A stretch of 64,000 nucleotides of DNA from Psychrobacter namhaensis (GCF_016107545.1 NZ_JABASS010000005.1:116726-180725); one strand, 5' to 3'; positions 19,208 through 29,628 are shown, counted from the first letter of the stretch. Numbers and translations are program-made. The notes: generated from the letters alone by a model not told the origin.

Positions 19208-19999
19208 ATGCTAAAAAACGTTACCGCTTCACACAATTTGACGACGGCAGCTAATAAGCCACCGCCACTATTTTCACGCTTAGGGGCGTTTTTGCTGACG
19301 ATAGGAATGGTGCTGGCGTTTTTTATCAGTCAGCTACTAGGTGTGTACATCGCTGGCACGTTAGTATTACCGGCTCATAAAACCTCAACCGCCAGCGAGA
19401 TATTCTTTTTCGGTAGTAATGATGGGACAGTGGTGAGCCTCTCCATTATGATTGGCTGTGTGCTCTTAGTAGCGATTAGCGTTTTAGTGATTCGTTTAAG
19501 AGGGGGGCGTGTTCGTCAGTATCTGGCGTTAAAGCCTTTTTCCTTTGCAGTAGGCATGGGCATGTTTGGGCTGCTGTTGCTATTTATGATTATCAGTCAG
19601 GCGTTGACGTACTGGTTTGATGAGACACCATTGGTATTCGTCGATCCTTTATATCAGTCTGTCAGTTCAGTATGGTTGCTGGTGGTTGCAATGGTGATCG
19701 TTGCACCGCTATATGAGGAGTTGATCTTTCGCGGTGTACTATGGTCGGCGATTGCTGAGCAGTATACGCCGCTAGCTGCTTCAGAGCATCGCGGAGCGAT
19801 AGTCGCGAGCCTTGTGACCAGTTTGATATTTGCGGTGATTCATGTGCAGTATGGCATCTATGAGATCAGTACCATCGTGGTGTTGGCGTTGATATTTTGC
19901 TATGCGCGTGTCAAGTCGGGTTCGTTATTATTGCCGATGTTATTGCATGTCATTAATAATGGGGCGGCGATGTGGCAGTATCTTGCGCAAGCGGCGTAA
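19208..19999 (+). CDS. CPBP family intramembrane glutamic endopeptidase
   Basis: Polytopic membrane protein of 263 residues with about seven or eight helices. The three CPBP (Abi) motifs are present: EELIFRG (EExxxR), FAVIHVQYG (FxxxH) and HVINNGAA (HxxxN/D). These proteins are membrane proteases related to Rce1; bacterial members are often linked to bacteriocin self-immunity or peptide processing, and the substrate here is unknown. I chose ATG at 19208 over a TTG at 19193; neither has a strong ribosome binding site. Confidence 0.88.
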   Translation: MLKNVTASHNLTTAANKPPPLFSRLGAFLLTIGMVLAFFISQLLGVYIAGTLVLPAHKTSTASEIFFFGSNDGTVVSLSIMIGCVLLVAISVLVIRLRGGRVRQYLALKPFSFAVGMGMFGLLLLFMIISQALTYWFDETPLVFVDPLYQSVSSVWLLVVAMVIVAPLYEELIFRGVLWSAIAEQYTPLAASEHRGAIVASLVTSLIFAVIHVQYGIYEISTIVVLALIFCYARVKSGSLLLPMLLHVINNGAAMWQYLAQAA

Positions 20000-20037
20000 A
20001 TACCCTAACGGTTATCACTATGACCGTTAGGGTATTT
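19998..20037. terminator. Bidirectional terminator between the CPBP gene and dusA
   Basis: Perfect 15-bp inverted repeat (AAATACCCTAACGGT and its reverse complement) around a 10-base loop, starting inside the CPBP stop codon and ending 12 bases before dusA's 3' end. The T-tract is only three bases, so it may work mainly as an mRNA-end hairpin. Confidence 0.7.
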
Positions 20038-20049
20038 CGATAAAGCTGA

Positions 20050-21021
20050 CTATGCATCAGGATTTAATAGTAAAACCTCGTTTGCTGCGCGTTTGACATC
20101 ATCGAGGGTTAGCTGAGGTTTGCCACTCAGTGCCTGTCGCCACTTGCGTGCCCCCATCAGACCTTGAAACAAGCCTAGATAGTGGCGGGTCATCGTGGGC
20201 AGCGCTTCCCCTTTTTCAATTTGCTCTTGTAGATAAGGATATAGCTGTTCTAAAATTTCTGAACGCTTAGGGGCTGGCTTGCCCCATAAGCTATTGGCTT
20301 CTGCCAGCAAATAAGGGTTGTGATAAAATGCTCGTCCAATCATCACGCCGTCGATATGCTGCAAGTGGGCTTCAATATCAGCGACGGTATCGATACCACC
20401 GTTAATTTCAATATCCAGTTCTGGAAAGTCTTGTTTTAGACGATAGACATCATCGTAACGCAGCGGCGGTATCTCACGGTTCTGCTTGGGACTAAGCCCT
20501 TGTAGCCAAGCAGTACGCGCATGAACGATAAAACGTGTACAGCCAGCAGCAGCAACCGTCTGGACAAAATCTACCATAAACTCATAACTGTCAAAATCAT
20601 CAATACCAATCCGATGCTTCACTGTCACAGGTATGTCGACCGCGGCTTGCATGTGTGTGACTAAGCCTGCAACGATTTTAGGCTCTGCCATTAAGCAAGC
20701 CCCAATCTTATTGTGCTGCACGCGATCAGAGGGGCAGCCAACGTTGATATTGACTTCATCATAGCCGTACTGCTGAGCAAATTCGGCGCACTGTGTCATC
20801 TCAGTGATGTCTGCGCCACCAAGTTGTAGCACGAGCGGATGCTCAAGCGTATCAAAGCGCAGATGCCGTGCTCGATTACCATGTATCAAGGCACCCGTAC
20901 TGATCATCTCGGTGTATAAATAGACATGCGGATTAAACAGCCGCGCAAAGTAACGGTAATCTGTTGTCGTCCAATCAATCATGGGGGCGACAGAAAGTCT
21001 CTTGTTGGTCATATCAACCAT
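20050..21021 (-). CDS. dusA: tRNA-dihydrouridine(20/20a) synthase DusA
   Basis: FMN-dependent enzyme that reduces uridine 20/20a in the tRNA D-loop using NADPH. N-terminal SVAPMIDWTTTDYRYFARL is the DusA hallmark, followed by NVGCPSDRVQ with the catalytic Cys, VKHRIGIDD, EINGGI and DGVMIGRAFYHNP, all FMN/TIM-barrel motifs. 323 residues, as expected. The start could be the fourth codon (second ATG). Confidence 0.96.
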   Translation of the reverse strand: MVDMTNKRLSVAPMIDWTTTDYRYFARLFNPHVYLYTEMISTGALIHGNRARHLRFDTLEHPLVLQLGGADITEMTQCAEFAQQYGYDEVNINVGCPSDRVQHNKIGACLMAEPKIVAGLVTHMQAAVDIPVTVKHRIGIDDFDSYEFMVDFVQTVAAAGCTRFIVHARTAWLQGLSPKQNREIPPLRYDDVYRLKQDFPELDIEINGGIDTVADIEAHLQHIDGVMIGRAFYHNPYLLAEANSLWGKPAPKRSEILEQLYPYLQEQIEKGEALPTMTRHYLGLFQGLMGARKWRQALSGKPQLTLDDVKRAANEVLLLNPDA

Positions 21022-21142
21022 GGTTCTTTGCCTTAATATTTAAATGTTTGAACATTGACACGAAGGTTTTTATCGTAAATAGAGGAATAAGGCGTAACGG
21101 ATGATAGACCGCATCACACCTTAAGTTTAATCGACACGCTCA

Positions 21143-22444
21143 CTAGATAACATGATTGAGCTTTTTGAATTCAGGCAAGTTATAAAAATATATGCCCATG
21201 ATGATGCCAATGAAGCCGATAAAAGCGATATAGAGCGCTGGTGAAAAGCTCACATACAAAGTGGCATAGCCAAGCCCAAAAGGCACCAATACACCCACAA
21301 TACCGTAGGCCACATTATAACAAAAAGTCATCCCTGTTAGCCGTACATTGGTTGGAAATAACTGTACTAGGATAGCGGGTATCATACCAACGATACCGGC
21401 ACAAAAACCCAAAAGCGCATACATGATTAAAATATAATCACCGCTTCCCTGCAGATGGTAAAAGAACACAAACATCTGAGCGATTAATAAAATGGAACCA
21501 ATCGTCAAAATTTTACCAAAGTTTTGATGGTTGGATATTATTCCATAAAACACACACCCAAAAATCATAAACACAATACCCAAACTGTGAGAAAAATCAA
21601 ATAAATCGTTGTCTAGTGTAAAGCGTAATTCAATTAAATCAGGGAGCAAAAGCACAATGACCGTGGTGATACTAGACACAATTACAGTGAGAAGCATACC
21701 AATAAATATGGCGTGTTTGCAGTGCTTAAAGAGGAGTCTGAATGGCTTGGCAACGTAGTCATTCGGTTGGGATTTTTTTAATTCAATAAAAAAAGGTGAC
21801 TCATCTATCCAGCGCCATGCCAATAGCGGCAAAACACTCAAGATAGCTGCGATAAAAAATGGCAAACGCCAACCGTAGTCCGCCAGCTGCTCAGTACTCA
21901 TGGTATTCGTCAGCCAAAGAAAAAAAGCGTTGGAGAATAATACGCCGACATAAAAACTGGCCGTGACATAACTACAGGCCACTGACAAATACTGCCGAGG
22001 AACATGCTCTGCTACAAAAACCCAAGCGAGTGGGACAAAAAGCCCAAATGCGATACCTTGTATGAGCCGTAGGGTAATAAACAAGGCGGGCGCGATCAAA
22101 CCCCATTGTGTATAAGTCGGCAAGCATGCCATCGCCAATAAGCTGCCTGCGGTCACTAACAGACTGATTAATAGGACAGGCTTTCGGCCTTTAATATCAC
22201 CATAACGACCAAAGATGATACCGCCAATAGGACGGGCTAAGTAACCAATCGCAAAAAGTCCAAGCCCTTGAATTTTTGTAATAGCGGGATTGACATTGGC
22301 GGGAAAAAAAGCGGCCGCCACAATGTCTGAGAGATATAAATAAATCAAAAAATCAAAAAATGCGACTGCGCTGCTGAAGCACATAAAAAGGACTGTATTT
22401 CTGTCTTTAGAAGACATTAGTGCATATTGAGAACGAGAAGGCAT
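21143..22444 (-). CDS. MFS transporter, metabolite:H+ symporter (MHS/ProP-like) family
   Basis: 12-helix inner-membrane transporter of 433 residues. The loop 2-3 motif GRYGDIKGRKPVLL and the segment FGLFVPLAWVFVAEHVPRQ place it in the MHS group that imports organic acids, proline or betaine with protons; substrate not decidable. ATG at 22444 is preferred to a GTG six codons upstream. About 120 bases separate it from dusA. A hairpin (GCGCT...AGCGC, near 22601-22637) between it and the next gene could be the terminator of that gene. Confidence 0.88.
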   Translation of the reverse strand: MPSRSQYALMSSKDRNTVLFMCFSSAVAFFDFLIYLYLSDIVAAAFFPANVNPAITKIQGLGLFAIGYLARPIGGIIFGRYGDIKGRKPVLLISLLVTAGSLLAMACLPTYTQWGLIAPALFITLRLIQGIAFGLFVPLAWVFVAEHVPRQYLSVACSYVTASFYVGVLFSNAFFLWLTNTMSTEQLADYGWRLPFFIAAILSVLPLLAWRWIDESPFFIELKKSQPNDYVAKPFRLLFKHCKHAIFIGMLLTVIVSSITTVIVLLLPDLIELRFTLDNDLFDFSHSLGIVFMIFGCVFYGIISNHQNFGKILTIGSILLIAQMFVFFYHLQGSGDYILIMYALLGFCAGIVGMIPAILVQLFPTNVRLTGMTFCYNVAYGIVGVLVPFGLGYATLYVSFSPALYIAFIGFIGIIMGIYFYNLPEFKKLNHVI

Positions 22445-22690
22445 AATAGGTCGCGCATCCACATGTAAAAGTGCTCGTTAAGACAGTTATCTAGGTAACT
22501 GGCTATAATAAAAAACGACAAATCAGTACAGACAGTGATTTGCCGAAAAAATAAAGGGGTTTGAACTAAAAAATGTTTGAAAAAAAATAATTGACTTAAG
22601 GGCGCTCAAGCCAAAAGTGGTCCACTCAAGCGCTCTATTGCTAGTTAAATATGAATGAATAAGTTTTCTTAGGTTTCTTAGGTGCGACAG

Positions 22691-24340
22691 CTATAGTAGC
22701 CAATCGATCGGTAACCATGACATGATAGTGAGCCAAATATGGTCACCCACATCGACGCGCGGCTCTGAATCGTAAACCACTTTTTGATCGTCTTCCATGG
22801 TATGCCACTGCAGTTTGCCGTTATCCAATAATTTCACTTCATAAGCTTGGTTTAATAAGTCATCACTAAGCGCGCCATGTAACTGTTTTGCAAGCTGATC
22901 ATCATTGATAATCACGCCCATCTCAGTATTGATGTTGGCAGAGCGGGGGTCGACATTATAAGAGCCTATGAATACTTGATAGTCATCAACGGCAAAGGTT
23001 TTTGCATGTAAGCTGGTTGAGGATTGACTGCGGGCTTTCCATAATTTGTTTTCACGTTTTTCTTCAGACGCTGTCGATTTTAGCTCATAGATTTTGACGC
23101 CGGCGCGTAGCAGACTAGGACGCCATTGGCTGTAGCCAGAATGAACGGCTGTCACATCAGTGGCATCAAATGAGTTGGTCAAAATTTTAATGTCAATACC
23201 AGCCTCAGCCAGTTGTACCAATGTATTGACGCCATCTTTAGTCGGTACAAAGTAAGAGGAGATGATGGTTAGTTGCTTGGTTGGACTGCCTAACAAGGTA
23301 CGCAGCTGATGCACCAAGTTGGTCTCAGACGGGACTGTTTTGGTAAGCTTGCCCACGTCATCACTCAAAAATTGCATGTCTGTCCAGCGAAACGGCACCC
23401 GTTTATTGATTAAATCACTGTCTATCGTGGATTCTTCAATAGCGGCTTTATACACAGTCAAATCGCTATTGGTGTTGTTTGCTTTTTCTGGACCAAGCTT
23501 GTCTAAAGCCGCTAAGAAGTCAGAGGTTTCGCTACTGTCCGGTGTGACTAAGGTTTCGATGTCAAATGACAAAGGAGATGACCAGTAACTGGCAAAGCTG
23601 TTATCAATGTCTGCGACTACTTTACCGATGAGTAAAACGTCTAAGTCCGCAAATTGGCTATTTTGATCATTACTGAGATATTCGTTGCCAATGTTACGTC
23701 CACCAATAATGGTGATTTGCTTATCAAAGGTCATACTTTTATTGTGCATACGGCGATTGATACGCGGCAAACCTGTGACATAATTCAAGGTTTGAAATTT
23801 GCGGTGCATCAAAGGGTTAATAATACGCACTGCAATGTTAGGGTGACTAGAAAAGCGTAACAGATGCTGATCGAGTTTGGCGTTATTATTAAAATCGTCT
23901 AATAACAACCGTACAATCACGCCGCGCTCTGCTGCTTTCCATAAGTCTTTTAAGAGTAGCTGACCGGCTTGGTCGTCATGCCAAATGTAGTACTGAGCGT
24001 CGATATTGCGTGTGGCCATGTCTGTTAAGATACTGCGGGAGGCAAAAGCGTTGGCACCTGTCACGATTGGGTGATAGCCTGACAGATCCGGATGAATGTC
24101 GTTTTGCTCGCTAATAGCGCCCACCAGATCGACACTGTTGTTAGTGGTGGCGGCTGTGTCATTTTGTTCTATTTTTTGGTTATTCTCTGGTTGATATAAG
24201 GCATTAATTCGTGCTGATAACGCTTGGCTCTCAGGCAAATGGGGCTGCTTAGGTAAACTCTGACAGGCACTAAGACTCAAGGTCAGTCCGAGTGTTAGAC
24301 TCAATGATAAGTTGCTTGGTTCCATACTGAGCATCGACAT
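22691..24340 (-). CDS. Phospholipase D-family lipoprotein (cardiolipin synthase C-like)
   Basis: 549 residues with a lipoprotein signal peptide (lipobox LSAC, Cys26) and two HKD motifs: HNKSMTFD (His199, Lys201, Asp206) and HAKTFAVD (His445, Lys447, Asp452), each followed by a GGRN/GSYN segment. This two-HKD layout with periplasmic lipoprotein targeting resembles ClsC-type or YmdC-like phosphatidyltransferases, which make cardiolipin from two phospholipids, but a phospholipase role cannot be excluded. The linker at residues 262-300 is low-complexity. Stands alone, divergent from metZ. Confidence 0.88.
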   Translation of the reverse strand: MSMLSMEPSNLSLSLTLGLTLSLSACQSLPKQPHLPESQALSARINALYQPENNQKIEQNDTAATTNNSVDLVGAISEQNDIHPDLSGYHPIVTGANAFASRSILTDMATRNIDAQYYIWHDDQAGQLLLKDLWKAAERGVIVRLLLDDFNNNAKLDQHLLRFSSHPNIAVRIINPLMHRKFQTLNYVTGLPRINRRMHNKSMTFDKQITIIGGRNIGNEYLSNDQNSQFADLDVLLIGKVVADIDNSFASYWSSPLSFDIETLVTPDSSETSDFLAALDKLGPEKANNTNSDLTVYKAAIEESTIDSDLINKRVPFRWTDMQFLSDDVGKLTKTVPSETNLVHQLRTLLGSPTKQLTIISSYFVPTKDGVNTLVQLAEAGIDIKILTNSFDATDVTAVHSGYSQWRPSLLRAGVKIYELKSTASEEKRENKLWKARSQSSTSLHAKTFAVDDYQVFIGSYNVDPRSANINTEMGVIINDDQLAKQLHGALSDDLLNQAYEVKLLDNGKLQWHTMEDDQKVVYDSEPRVDVGDHIWLTIMSWLPIDWLL

Positions 24341-24782
24341 AAATGAGTTACCTTAGTGAGCCTTAATACAATCAATAAGTGGCTAAAAAATGAGCTTGCG
24401 CTTGCGGTCGGTTTTTATAGATGATAGCACTGATTATGAGGCGTATAATAATTTCGTCCAAGTCAAAATCTAAATCGCCGCTAAGCTTAGCAGCTGTAAA
24501 CCTCTCTGCCTATTATAAATACGTTATTTTTATTGTATTCAGTGCCGAATTCAAAACCGGGCAGTCAGGGTTTTCTCTCGGCTGCCATTCCGCGTTAATA
24601 ATCCGCGTTAATAAATAGAGAAACGGGTATGCAAAAACAACATTTAGCACTCACCTGAAACCAGCTGTTTGGAATAAGTTGACATGATATGATAACGCTG
24701 GTGCCCTAGAGGGTGTCCCCAATTCATTCGATAGTCAAAAAATACGCAGTCATTTTATAACAACTCAAGCAACGGAACCTTT
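24341..24782. other. Divergent intergenic region upstream of metZ
   Basis: 440 bases between the PLD gene and metZ. A 65-codon frame at 24421-24618 has no ribosome binding site and no recognisable protein, so I leave it out. A TTGACA at 24679 has no matching -10. I looked for a SAM-type riboswitch before metZ and found none. Confidence 0.4.
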
Positions 24783-26090
24783 ATGAGTCAGTCGCAAACC
24801 CAAGACGAGAACAATTTAAACCAAAAAAACGCAATGGACAAATTAGATCCAAACTGGCGCAACGATGCCTTAGATTTAGGGCTTGATTATGGTATGCAGA
24901 CCATCGCAGTGCGGGCGGGTCAACACCGTACGGATGAAGGGGAGCACTCAGAGCCTATTTTTACCACCAGCTCTTATGTTTATCACTCAGCGGCTGATGC
25001 AGCGGCGCACTTTAATGGTACCAAAACCGGCAATGTCTACTCGCGTCATACCAATCCAAGTGTGCGTACCTTTGAGCGTCGATTGGCGGCATTAGAGAAT
25101 GGCGAACGTGCCGTTGCGACCGCCTCTGGTATGGGCGCTATTCTCACGATGTGCTTGGCGTATCTAAAAGCGGGCGATCATCTACTGGCGGCTAATCAGT
25201 TATTTGGCTCCTCTATTGGTCTGTTTAATAACTATATGGCGAAGTTTGGTGTTGAAGTCAGCTACGTTGATTGCTTCGACAATGACGCGTGGGCAAAAGC
25301 GGTACAACCAAATACCAAGGTGATTTATTGTGAAAGCCCAAGTAATCCGTTGGCACAAATTTGCGATATCGGTTATTTAAGTCAGTTGTGTAAAGCCAAT
25401 GACCTCTTATTGGTGGTGGATAATTGTTTTGCCACTCCGGCACTGCAACGCCCGCTAGATTTGGGTGCTGATGTTGTCATTCATTCTGCCACTAAATATC
25501 TAGATGGACAGGGCCGTGTACTGGGCGGGGCATTGGTTGGTAGTGATGCGCTGATGCAAGAGGCGTTTACTGTCGTCCGCTCAGGTGGTATCAGCATGAG
25601 TCCATTTAATGCTTGGGTGTTTACCAAAGGGCTTGAGACGCTTAAATTACGTATGCAAGCGCATTGTCATAATGCCAACCAAGTGGCCCAATTCTTGGTC
25701 AATCATCCTAGTGTGAGTAAGGTGCATTTCTCAGGATTGAGCGATCATCCCGCGCATGAGCTGGCAACGCGCCAACATCATATGCAAGACGGCTACGGTG
25801 CTATCATGGGGTTTGAAGTGATGCCATCTGACAGTAGTGATTCAAATAGGCGCGATCCAAAAGCCGCTGCTTGGCACGTGATTGATTCAACCCAAATGGT
25901 CTCTATTACCAATAATTTGGGCGATGCCAAAACCACGATTACCCATCCTGCGACCACCACTCACTTTCGCTTGACCGCTGAAGCCCGCGCCGAAGCAGGT
26001 GTCAAAGATGGCTTGATTCGTCTATCGGTCGGTCTTGAAGATGTGGAAGATATTATCAAAGATTTGGCGCGTGGTTTAGACAGTTTGTAA
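24783..26090 (+). CDS. metZ: O-succinylhomoserine sulfhydrylase MetZ
   Basis: PLP enzyme of the Cys/Met metabolism family that makes homocysteine from O-succinylhomoserine and sulfide. Conserved stretches: TAVRAG-like [47 protein letters not shown] and the Schiff-base lysine (Lys238) in [11 protein letters not shown], then RVLGGALVG, the GQGR variant typical of MetZ. 435 residues with a 30-residue polar N-terminal extension. A related cystathionine gamma-synthase activity is possible, but the [12 protein letters not shown] motif favours MetZ. A weak site (CGGAACC) precedes the ATG. Confidence 0.92.
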   Translation: MSQSQTQDENNLNQKNAMDKLDPNWRNDALDLGLDYGMQTIAVRAGQHRTDEGEHSEPIFTTSSYVYHSAADAAAHFNGTKTGNVYSRHTNPSVRTFERRLAALENGERAVATASGMGAILTMCLAYLKAGDHLLAANQLFGSSIGLFNNYMAKFGVEVSYVDCFDNDAWAKAVQPNTKVIYCESPSNPLAQICDIGYLSQLCKANDLLLVVDNCFATPALQRPLDLGADVVIHSATKYLDGQGRVLGGALVGSDALMQEAFTVVRSGGISMSPFNAWVFTKGLETLKLRMQAHCHNANQVAQFLVNHPSVSKVHFSGLSDHPAHELATRQHHMQDGYGAIMGFEVMPSDSSDSNRRDPKAAAWHVIDSTQMVSITNNLGDAKTTITHPATTTHFRLTAEARAEAGVKDGLIRLSVGLEDVEDIIKDLARGLDSL

Positions 26091-26172
26091 AGATAACGGT
26101 ATAATCGTCAGTAACGCATTCACGTTACGTTATCAATCATTACTTATTACTATAAAAGACAAAGAGGCAACT

Positions 26173-26502
26173 ATGAATATTCAAGCACTGATGCAACAAG
26201 CTCAAACGATGCAAAAGAAAGTCGAAACAAACGTTGAAAATGCCAAAAAAGAGTTGGCTAACAAAGAAGTACAAGCCGAGGCGGGCAGTGGTTTGGTAAA
26301 AGTAACCATGACGGGTCGTCATGTGGTTAAACGTTTGACCATCGATCCAAGCTTGCTAGAAGATGAGCCAGATATGATCGAAGATCTTATTGCCGCTGCT
26401 ATCAATGATGCGGTACGCCAAGCGGATGAGCTATACGAAGAAACCATGGCGGGCGCTACTTCAGGTATGGGTCTACCACCAGGTATGCAAGGTATGTTCT
26501 AA
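26173..26502 (+). CDS. ybaB: YbaB/EbfC family nucleoid-associated protein
   Basis: 109-residue DNA-binding dimer that coats or bends DNA. N-terminal coiled helix with the [10 protein letters not shown] pattern, core [21 protein letters not shown] and a Gly/Met-rich C-terminus ([12 protein letters not shown]), all typical. It sits before recR as in most gammaproteobacteria, though the usual dnaX is missing here. AAGAGG before the ATG. A terminator-like hairpin lies between it and recR. Confidence 0.95.
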   Translation: MNIQALMQQAQTMQKKVETNVENAKKELANKEVQAEAGSGLVKVTMTGRHVVKRLTIDPSLLEDEPDMIEDLIAAAINDAVRQADELYEETMAGATSGMGLPPGMQGMF

Positions 26503-26659
26503 TATCCGTCCCAAAAACAAGCTAACTTTGTCAGACTCGCTAAGCCTACTAAAAGTAGCGCTAGCACTCGTCTTCTTCGTTATCTTGAGTTTCTGGGATT
26601 GATACACGACTTGTTTTATATTTAGCTAACGGTATGTTATCTGTCTATATTCATGAAGG

Positions 26660-26697
26660 AAATGGGGTTGTTATCGACACGATACGACCCCATTTTT
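26660..26697 (+). terminator. Intrinsic terminator downstream of ybaB
   Basis: Stem AATGGGGTtGT pairing with ACgACCCCATT, followed by TTTTTAT, ending about 33 bases before the recR start. It would partly separate recR from ybaB. Confidence 0.7.
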
Positions 26698-26729
26698 ATA
26701 GCTATGGTTTATAAATAAAGGAAGTAACT

Positions 26730-27323
26730 TTGCTGACAGCCAAATTTGATCAGCTGGTCAAACAGCTGCGTGTTTTGCCAGGTGTGGGGCAAAAAAGTGC
26801 CCAACGTATGGCGCTACATTTGCTCACCAAAAAACGCCCGCAGGGGATGGCGCTCGCCCAAGCGCTTGATGACGCGATGCGTGATATCGTCGAATGCCAG
26901 CGCTGTCATAGCTTTAGTGATGATACTGTCTGCCCGTTGTGTCAAGACCCTAGGCGTGATGATGGAATGTTATGTGTGGTTGAAACAGCGGCAGATGTTA
27001 TGGCGATTGAGCAGACCGCAGGGTACCGTGGACGCTATTTTGTGTTAGGCGGCCATTTATCACCGATTGATGGTATCAGCGCGGACGACTTAAATATTGA
27101 TCAGCTGGTATGGCGAGTCAAGCAAGAGCCGGTTGGGGAGTTGATACTGGCAACAGGTACGACCGTTGAAGGACAGACCACAGCCCACTTCATCAGTGAG
27201 GCGGTGAGCCGCCATGTCGATAAAATTACCCGTTTAGCGCAAGGGGTGCCCATGGGCGGTGAGCTTGAATACCTTGATAGCATGACGCTCGGTCAAGCCA
27301 TGCAAAATCGTTCTTTTTTGTAG
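26730..27323 (+). CDS. recR: Recombination mediator protein RecR
   Basis: Helps RecO load RecA at single-strand gaps. 197 residues: helix-hairpin-helix ([16 protein letters not shown], residues 17-32), C4 zinc finger (Cys56, Cys59, Cys68, Cys71), Toprim domain ([14 protein letters not shown] onward) and the C-terminal Walker-B-like end. The start is TTG: AAAGGAAG lies 6 bases upstream and the N-terminus then aligns with other RecR proteins; no ATG fits. Confidence 0.96.
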   Translation: MLTAKFDQLVKQLRVLPGVGQKSAQRMALHLLTKKRPQGMALAQALDDAMRDIVECQRCHSFSDDTVCPLCQDPRRDDGMLCVVETAADVMAIEQTAGYRGRYFVLGGHLSPIDGISADDLNIDQLVWRVKQEPVGELILATGTTVEGQTTAHFISEAVSRHVDKITRLAQGVPMGGELEYLDSMTLGQAMQNRSFL

Positions 27324-27338
27324 CACCGCTCCTTTTTA

Positions 27339-27484
27339 TATAGTCCATTCTATTTAAGATCGATACAGAGTGAATGGGATAAATTTTTCGCAGCCTTTGT
27401 CACGCCTGCGAACAGCAAGCAAGAAAAATTTATCCCATTAGAACGAGGATAGTAACGTATCGATTTTATTTTCAACCGACTATA
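27339..27484 (+). repeat. Dispersed palindromic repeat, copy B
   Basis: Nested inverted repeats: ends TATAGTC/GACTATA, then ATCGATAC/GTATCGAT, then a perfect 16-bp stem AATGGGATAAATTTTT (27373-27388) / reverse complement (27424-27439), and an inner CGCAG/CTGCG. It aligns without gaps over 140 bases with the reverse complement of copy C; I count about 17 mismatches. No coding potential. Confidence 0.85.
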
Positions 27485-27524
27485 GTATGGTTATAACAGC
27501 AAAGTCTGATTTATTTGACGATGT

Positions 27525-27533
27525 TGTTATAAT
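27525..27533 (+). promoter_or_regulatory. Extended -10 promoter element for rnd
   Basis: TGTTATAAT, identical to the element before ttcA, about 83 bases before the rnd start. A TTGACG hexamer lies nearby but too close to act as the -35. Confidence 0.5.
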
Positions 27534-27615
27534 GGCTTTATTACTGTTTTTTATCCCATTTTATTAAGACGCTGTTTAGCGTTTTATTTTATTCTATTTA
27601 TGCAGGTATCTGCCC

Positions 27616-28923
27616 GTGTCCAATAATGCTAACAATGCTTCAAACCCTCAAGCAAATACTCCTGATGTGTCTGATGAGTTAAAGGCGTCAGAAAATACTA
27701 GGATGACGTCAGTAGACGTGCCTTCAGAGCCAGATATCGAGGCGTTGTTAGACATCGCTGATGAGGTTGAGGTTACTTGGGTGCGCGAGCAAAGCCAGTT
27801 GGCGGAAGTGATTGATGCGTTGGCCACTTGCGGGCGCGTGGCACTAGATACTGAATTTATCAAGCGTGATACGTATTATCCGCGCTTGGCATTGGTCCAG
27901 CTAAACATTGGCGATCATATCTATTTACTAGATGCCCCGCAGTTGCAGTTGGCGGAGCTATGGCAAGCGCTCCGTGACGTTGATGTGGCCATTTGGCACG
28001 CTTGCGGTGAGGATTTGGGTATTTTCTACTTGTTGTCTGGCTGTCCGCCATTGACCAATATTTTTGATACGCAAATTGCGTTGTCTTATTTGACCGGTCA
28101 ATTACAAATGGGTTATCAGCAAGCGCTTGATGATCAGTTGGACATGCATATTGACAAAGAACAAAGCCAATCAGATTGGCTACAGCGCCCACTATCAGAT
28201 GAGCAAGAGCAATATGCGATTGACGATGTACGTTATTTGCCAGCGCTGTATTTAAGTCTTGAGTACGAGCTAAAAAAGCAGGGTTTATACAATTATGTAT
28301 GGGCAGACTGCCAGCTTTATGCCAGCGATTTGTATGCCGCTCAGCATGTTGAAGATGAGGCAATGTATTTAACGATGGCAGATTATCGCTATACCTCGCA
28401 GCAGATGGCGATACTAAAAGCGGTCGCTACTTGGCGAGAAGAGCTGGCACGGGCGACCAATCAGCCGCGTACTTTCGTCATCAAAAAACAAGCCGTGCGT
28501 GAGATGGTCACTGAAAAACCAAATAGCATGCGCGAGCTGGCGCATAAAACGACGATGCACCGTAGTATGTTGCGACTGTACGGTGAAGAGTTGCTTAAGG
28601 TGATAAGAGACGCAAAAAATCTGCCACCTGCTGAGCATCCAGATTGTCTATTGCCACCTTATCGCTCAAAAAACAAAGTGCTGTCTAAAGCTGTGCAGCA
28701 AGCAATTGATGATCATGCGCGTAGCATAGGCGTACCAGCGAGTGTCCTCATGCGCAAAAAATGGCTGGGTCAACTGTATGAAGTGATTGCTTTTGATAAA
28801 GATCTAAGCGAGTTGCCGCAAGGGTTAAAGGGCTGGCGCAACGACTGGGTGATCCAAACCCTGATTCCAGTCATTGAAAAGCACAAAACTGAACTACAAC
28901 AAGGCATGGGTATTAGGGTTTGA
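27616..28923 (+). CDS. rnd: Ribonuclease D
   Basis: 3'-5' exoribonuclease of the DEDDy type, acting in tRNA 3' maturation. About 50 N-terminal residues form a polar, acidic extension; the exonuclease domain then starts with ALDTEF (Asp78, Glu80), continues through IWHACGEDLGIF and ends with the YAIDDVRYLPALY motif. One or two HRDC-like helical domains fill residues about 265-435. Start is GTG at 27616; the next in-frame ATG is codon 30. It converges with the following hydrolase gene across 15 bases. Confidence 0.93.
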   Translation: MSNNANNASNPQANTPDVSDELKASENTRMTSVDVPSEPDIEALLDIADEVEVTWVREQSQLAEVIDALATCGRVALDTEFIKRDTYYPRLALVQLNIGDHIYLLDAPQLQLAELWQALRDVDVAIWHACGEDLGIFYLLSGCPPLTNIFDTQIALSYLTGQLQMGYQQALDDQLDMHIDKEQSQSDWLQRPLSDEQEQYAIDDVRYLPALYLSLEYELKKQGLYNYVWADCQLYASDLYAAQHVEDEAMYLTMADYRYTSQQMAILKAVATWREELARATNQPRTFVIKKQAVREMVTEKPNSMRELAHKTTMHRSMLRLYGEELLKVIRDAKNLPPAEHPDCLLPPYRSKNKVLSKAVQQAIDDHARSIGVPASVLMRKKWLGQLYEVIAFDKDLSELPQGLKGWRNDWVIQTLIPVIEKHKTELQQGMGIRV

Positions 28924-28938
28924 CGGGTTTTTAGACAC

Positions 28939-29628
28939 TTAGTTATTAAGCGTTTCACGTTTAAACTGCCCATGCTCTAAAAAGTATCTTGTTTGCTCAG
29001 CGACTTCTTTATCCACCAGCATGCCAGTGTGCGAAACTGGCATGACGATATGGTCAGACGCTGTCTCAATTTTAGTCTCTGCCACATAAACGGTGCCGTC
29101 ATGGACAAGTTGTTCTTTTAGTAATGGCTTGCCTAATTTATGCAGTTTGCGGTTATGATAGTGCAAAAATAACTGTCCCAGACCGTAGGGCTGATTGCCC
29201 GCAATAACGCCAAGGGTTATGTGCTCTGGTAAGGGTGCTACGGTTCCATCTAGCGCGTCAATATATGAGCGTCCCATCATAGCAGGCGTTAAGCGCCAGA
29301 TATAATCGGCACAAACACTCCCTATATGCGGTGTTCCGAGTGTGACGCAGCGGCCAATCTGCCACTTGGGATACTGAGTGACAAAGTCACGAACGATCAA
29401 CCCTCCCAAACTGTGGCCGACTAGATCTACTGGCTGGTCAGGATGGTGATGTTTTTCCAGCCATGCGTTTAGGTGAGCACTGTTGGTGTTGATACTATCG
29501 CGCAGGCTACGGTAGCCGTATTGATGGGTGTTAAATCCTGCCTTTTGCAAACGTTTGGCAAGAGGGCGCATAATCCAAGCCGTTTGATGCAGCCCATGTA
29601 ATAGAATGACGCGGTTTTTTTGTTGCAT
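28939..29628 (-). CDS. Alpha/beta hydrolase (lipase-like)
   Basis: 229 residues with VILLHGLHQTAW at the N-terminus (HG oxyanion motif), nucleophile elbow GHSLGG, LGTPHIGS and a C-terminal HTGMLVDKEVAEQTRYFL segment that would supply the histidine. It resembles bacterial PGAP1/LipA-like esterases; the substrate is unknown. Start ATG at 29628 is set by GGAAG 5 bases upstream; a GTG 13 codons earlier is less likely. No signal peptide. Confidence 0.87.
   Translation of the reverse strand: MQQKNRVILLHGLHQTAWIMRPLAKRLQKAGFNTHQYGYRSLRDSINTNSAHLNAWLEKHHHPDQPVDLVGHSLGGLIVRDFVTQYPKWQIGRCVTLGTPHIGSVCADYIWRLTPAMMGRSYIDALDGTVAPLPEHITLGVIAGNQPYGLGQLFLHYHNRKLHKLGKPLLKEQLVHDGTVYVAETKIETASDHIVMPVSHTGMLVDKEVAEQTRYFLEHGQFKRETLNN

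Noticed and set aside
24619..24782. Possible SAM-responsive leader before metZ
   Set aside because: No SAM riboswitch core could be matched; only a weak GCCC/GGGT hairpin is present.
27860..28363. Minus-strand 167-codon open frame inside rnd
   Set aside because: Antisense shadow of rnd, no recognisable motif and no ribosome binding site.
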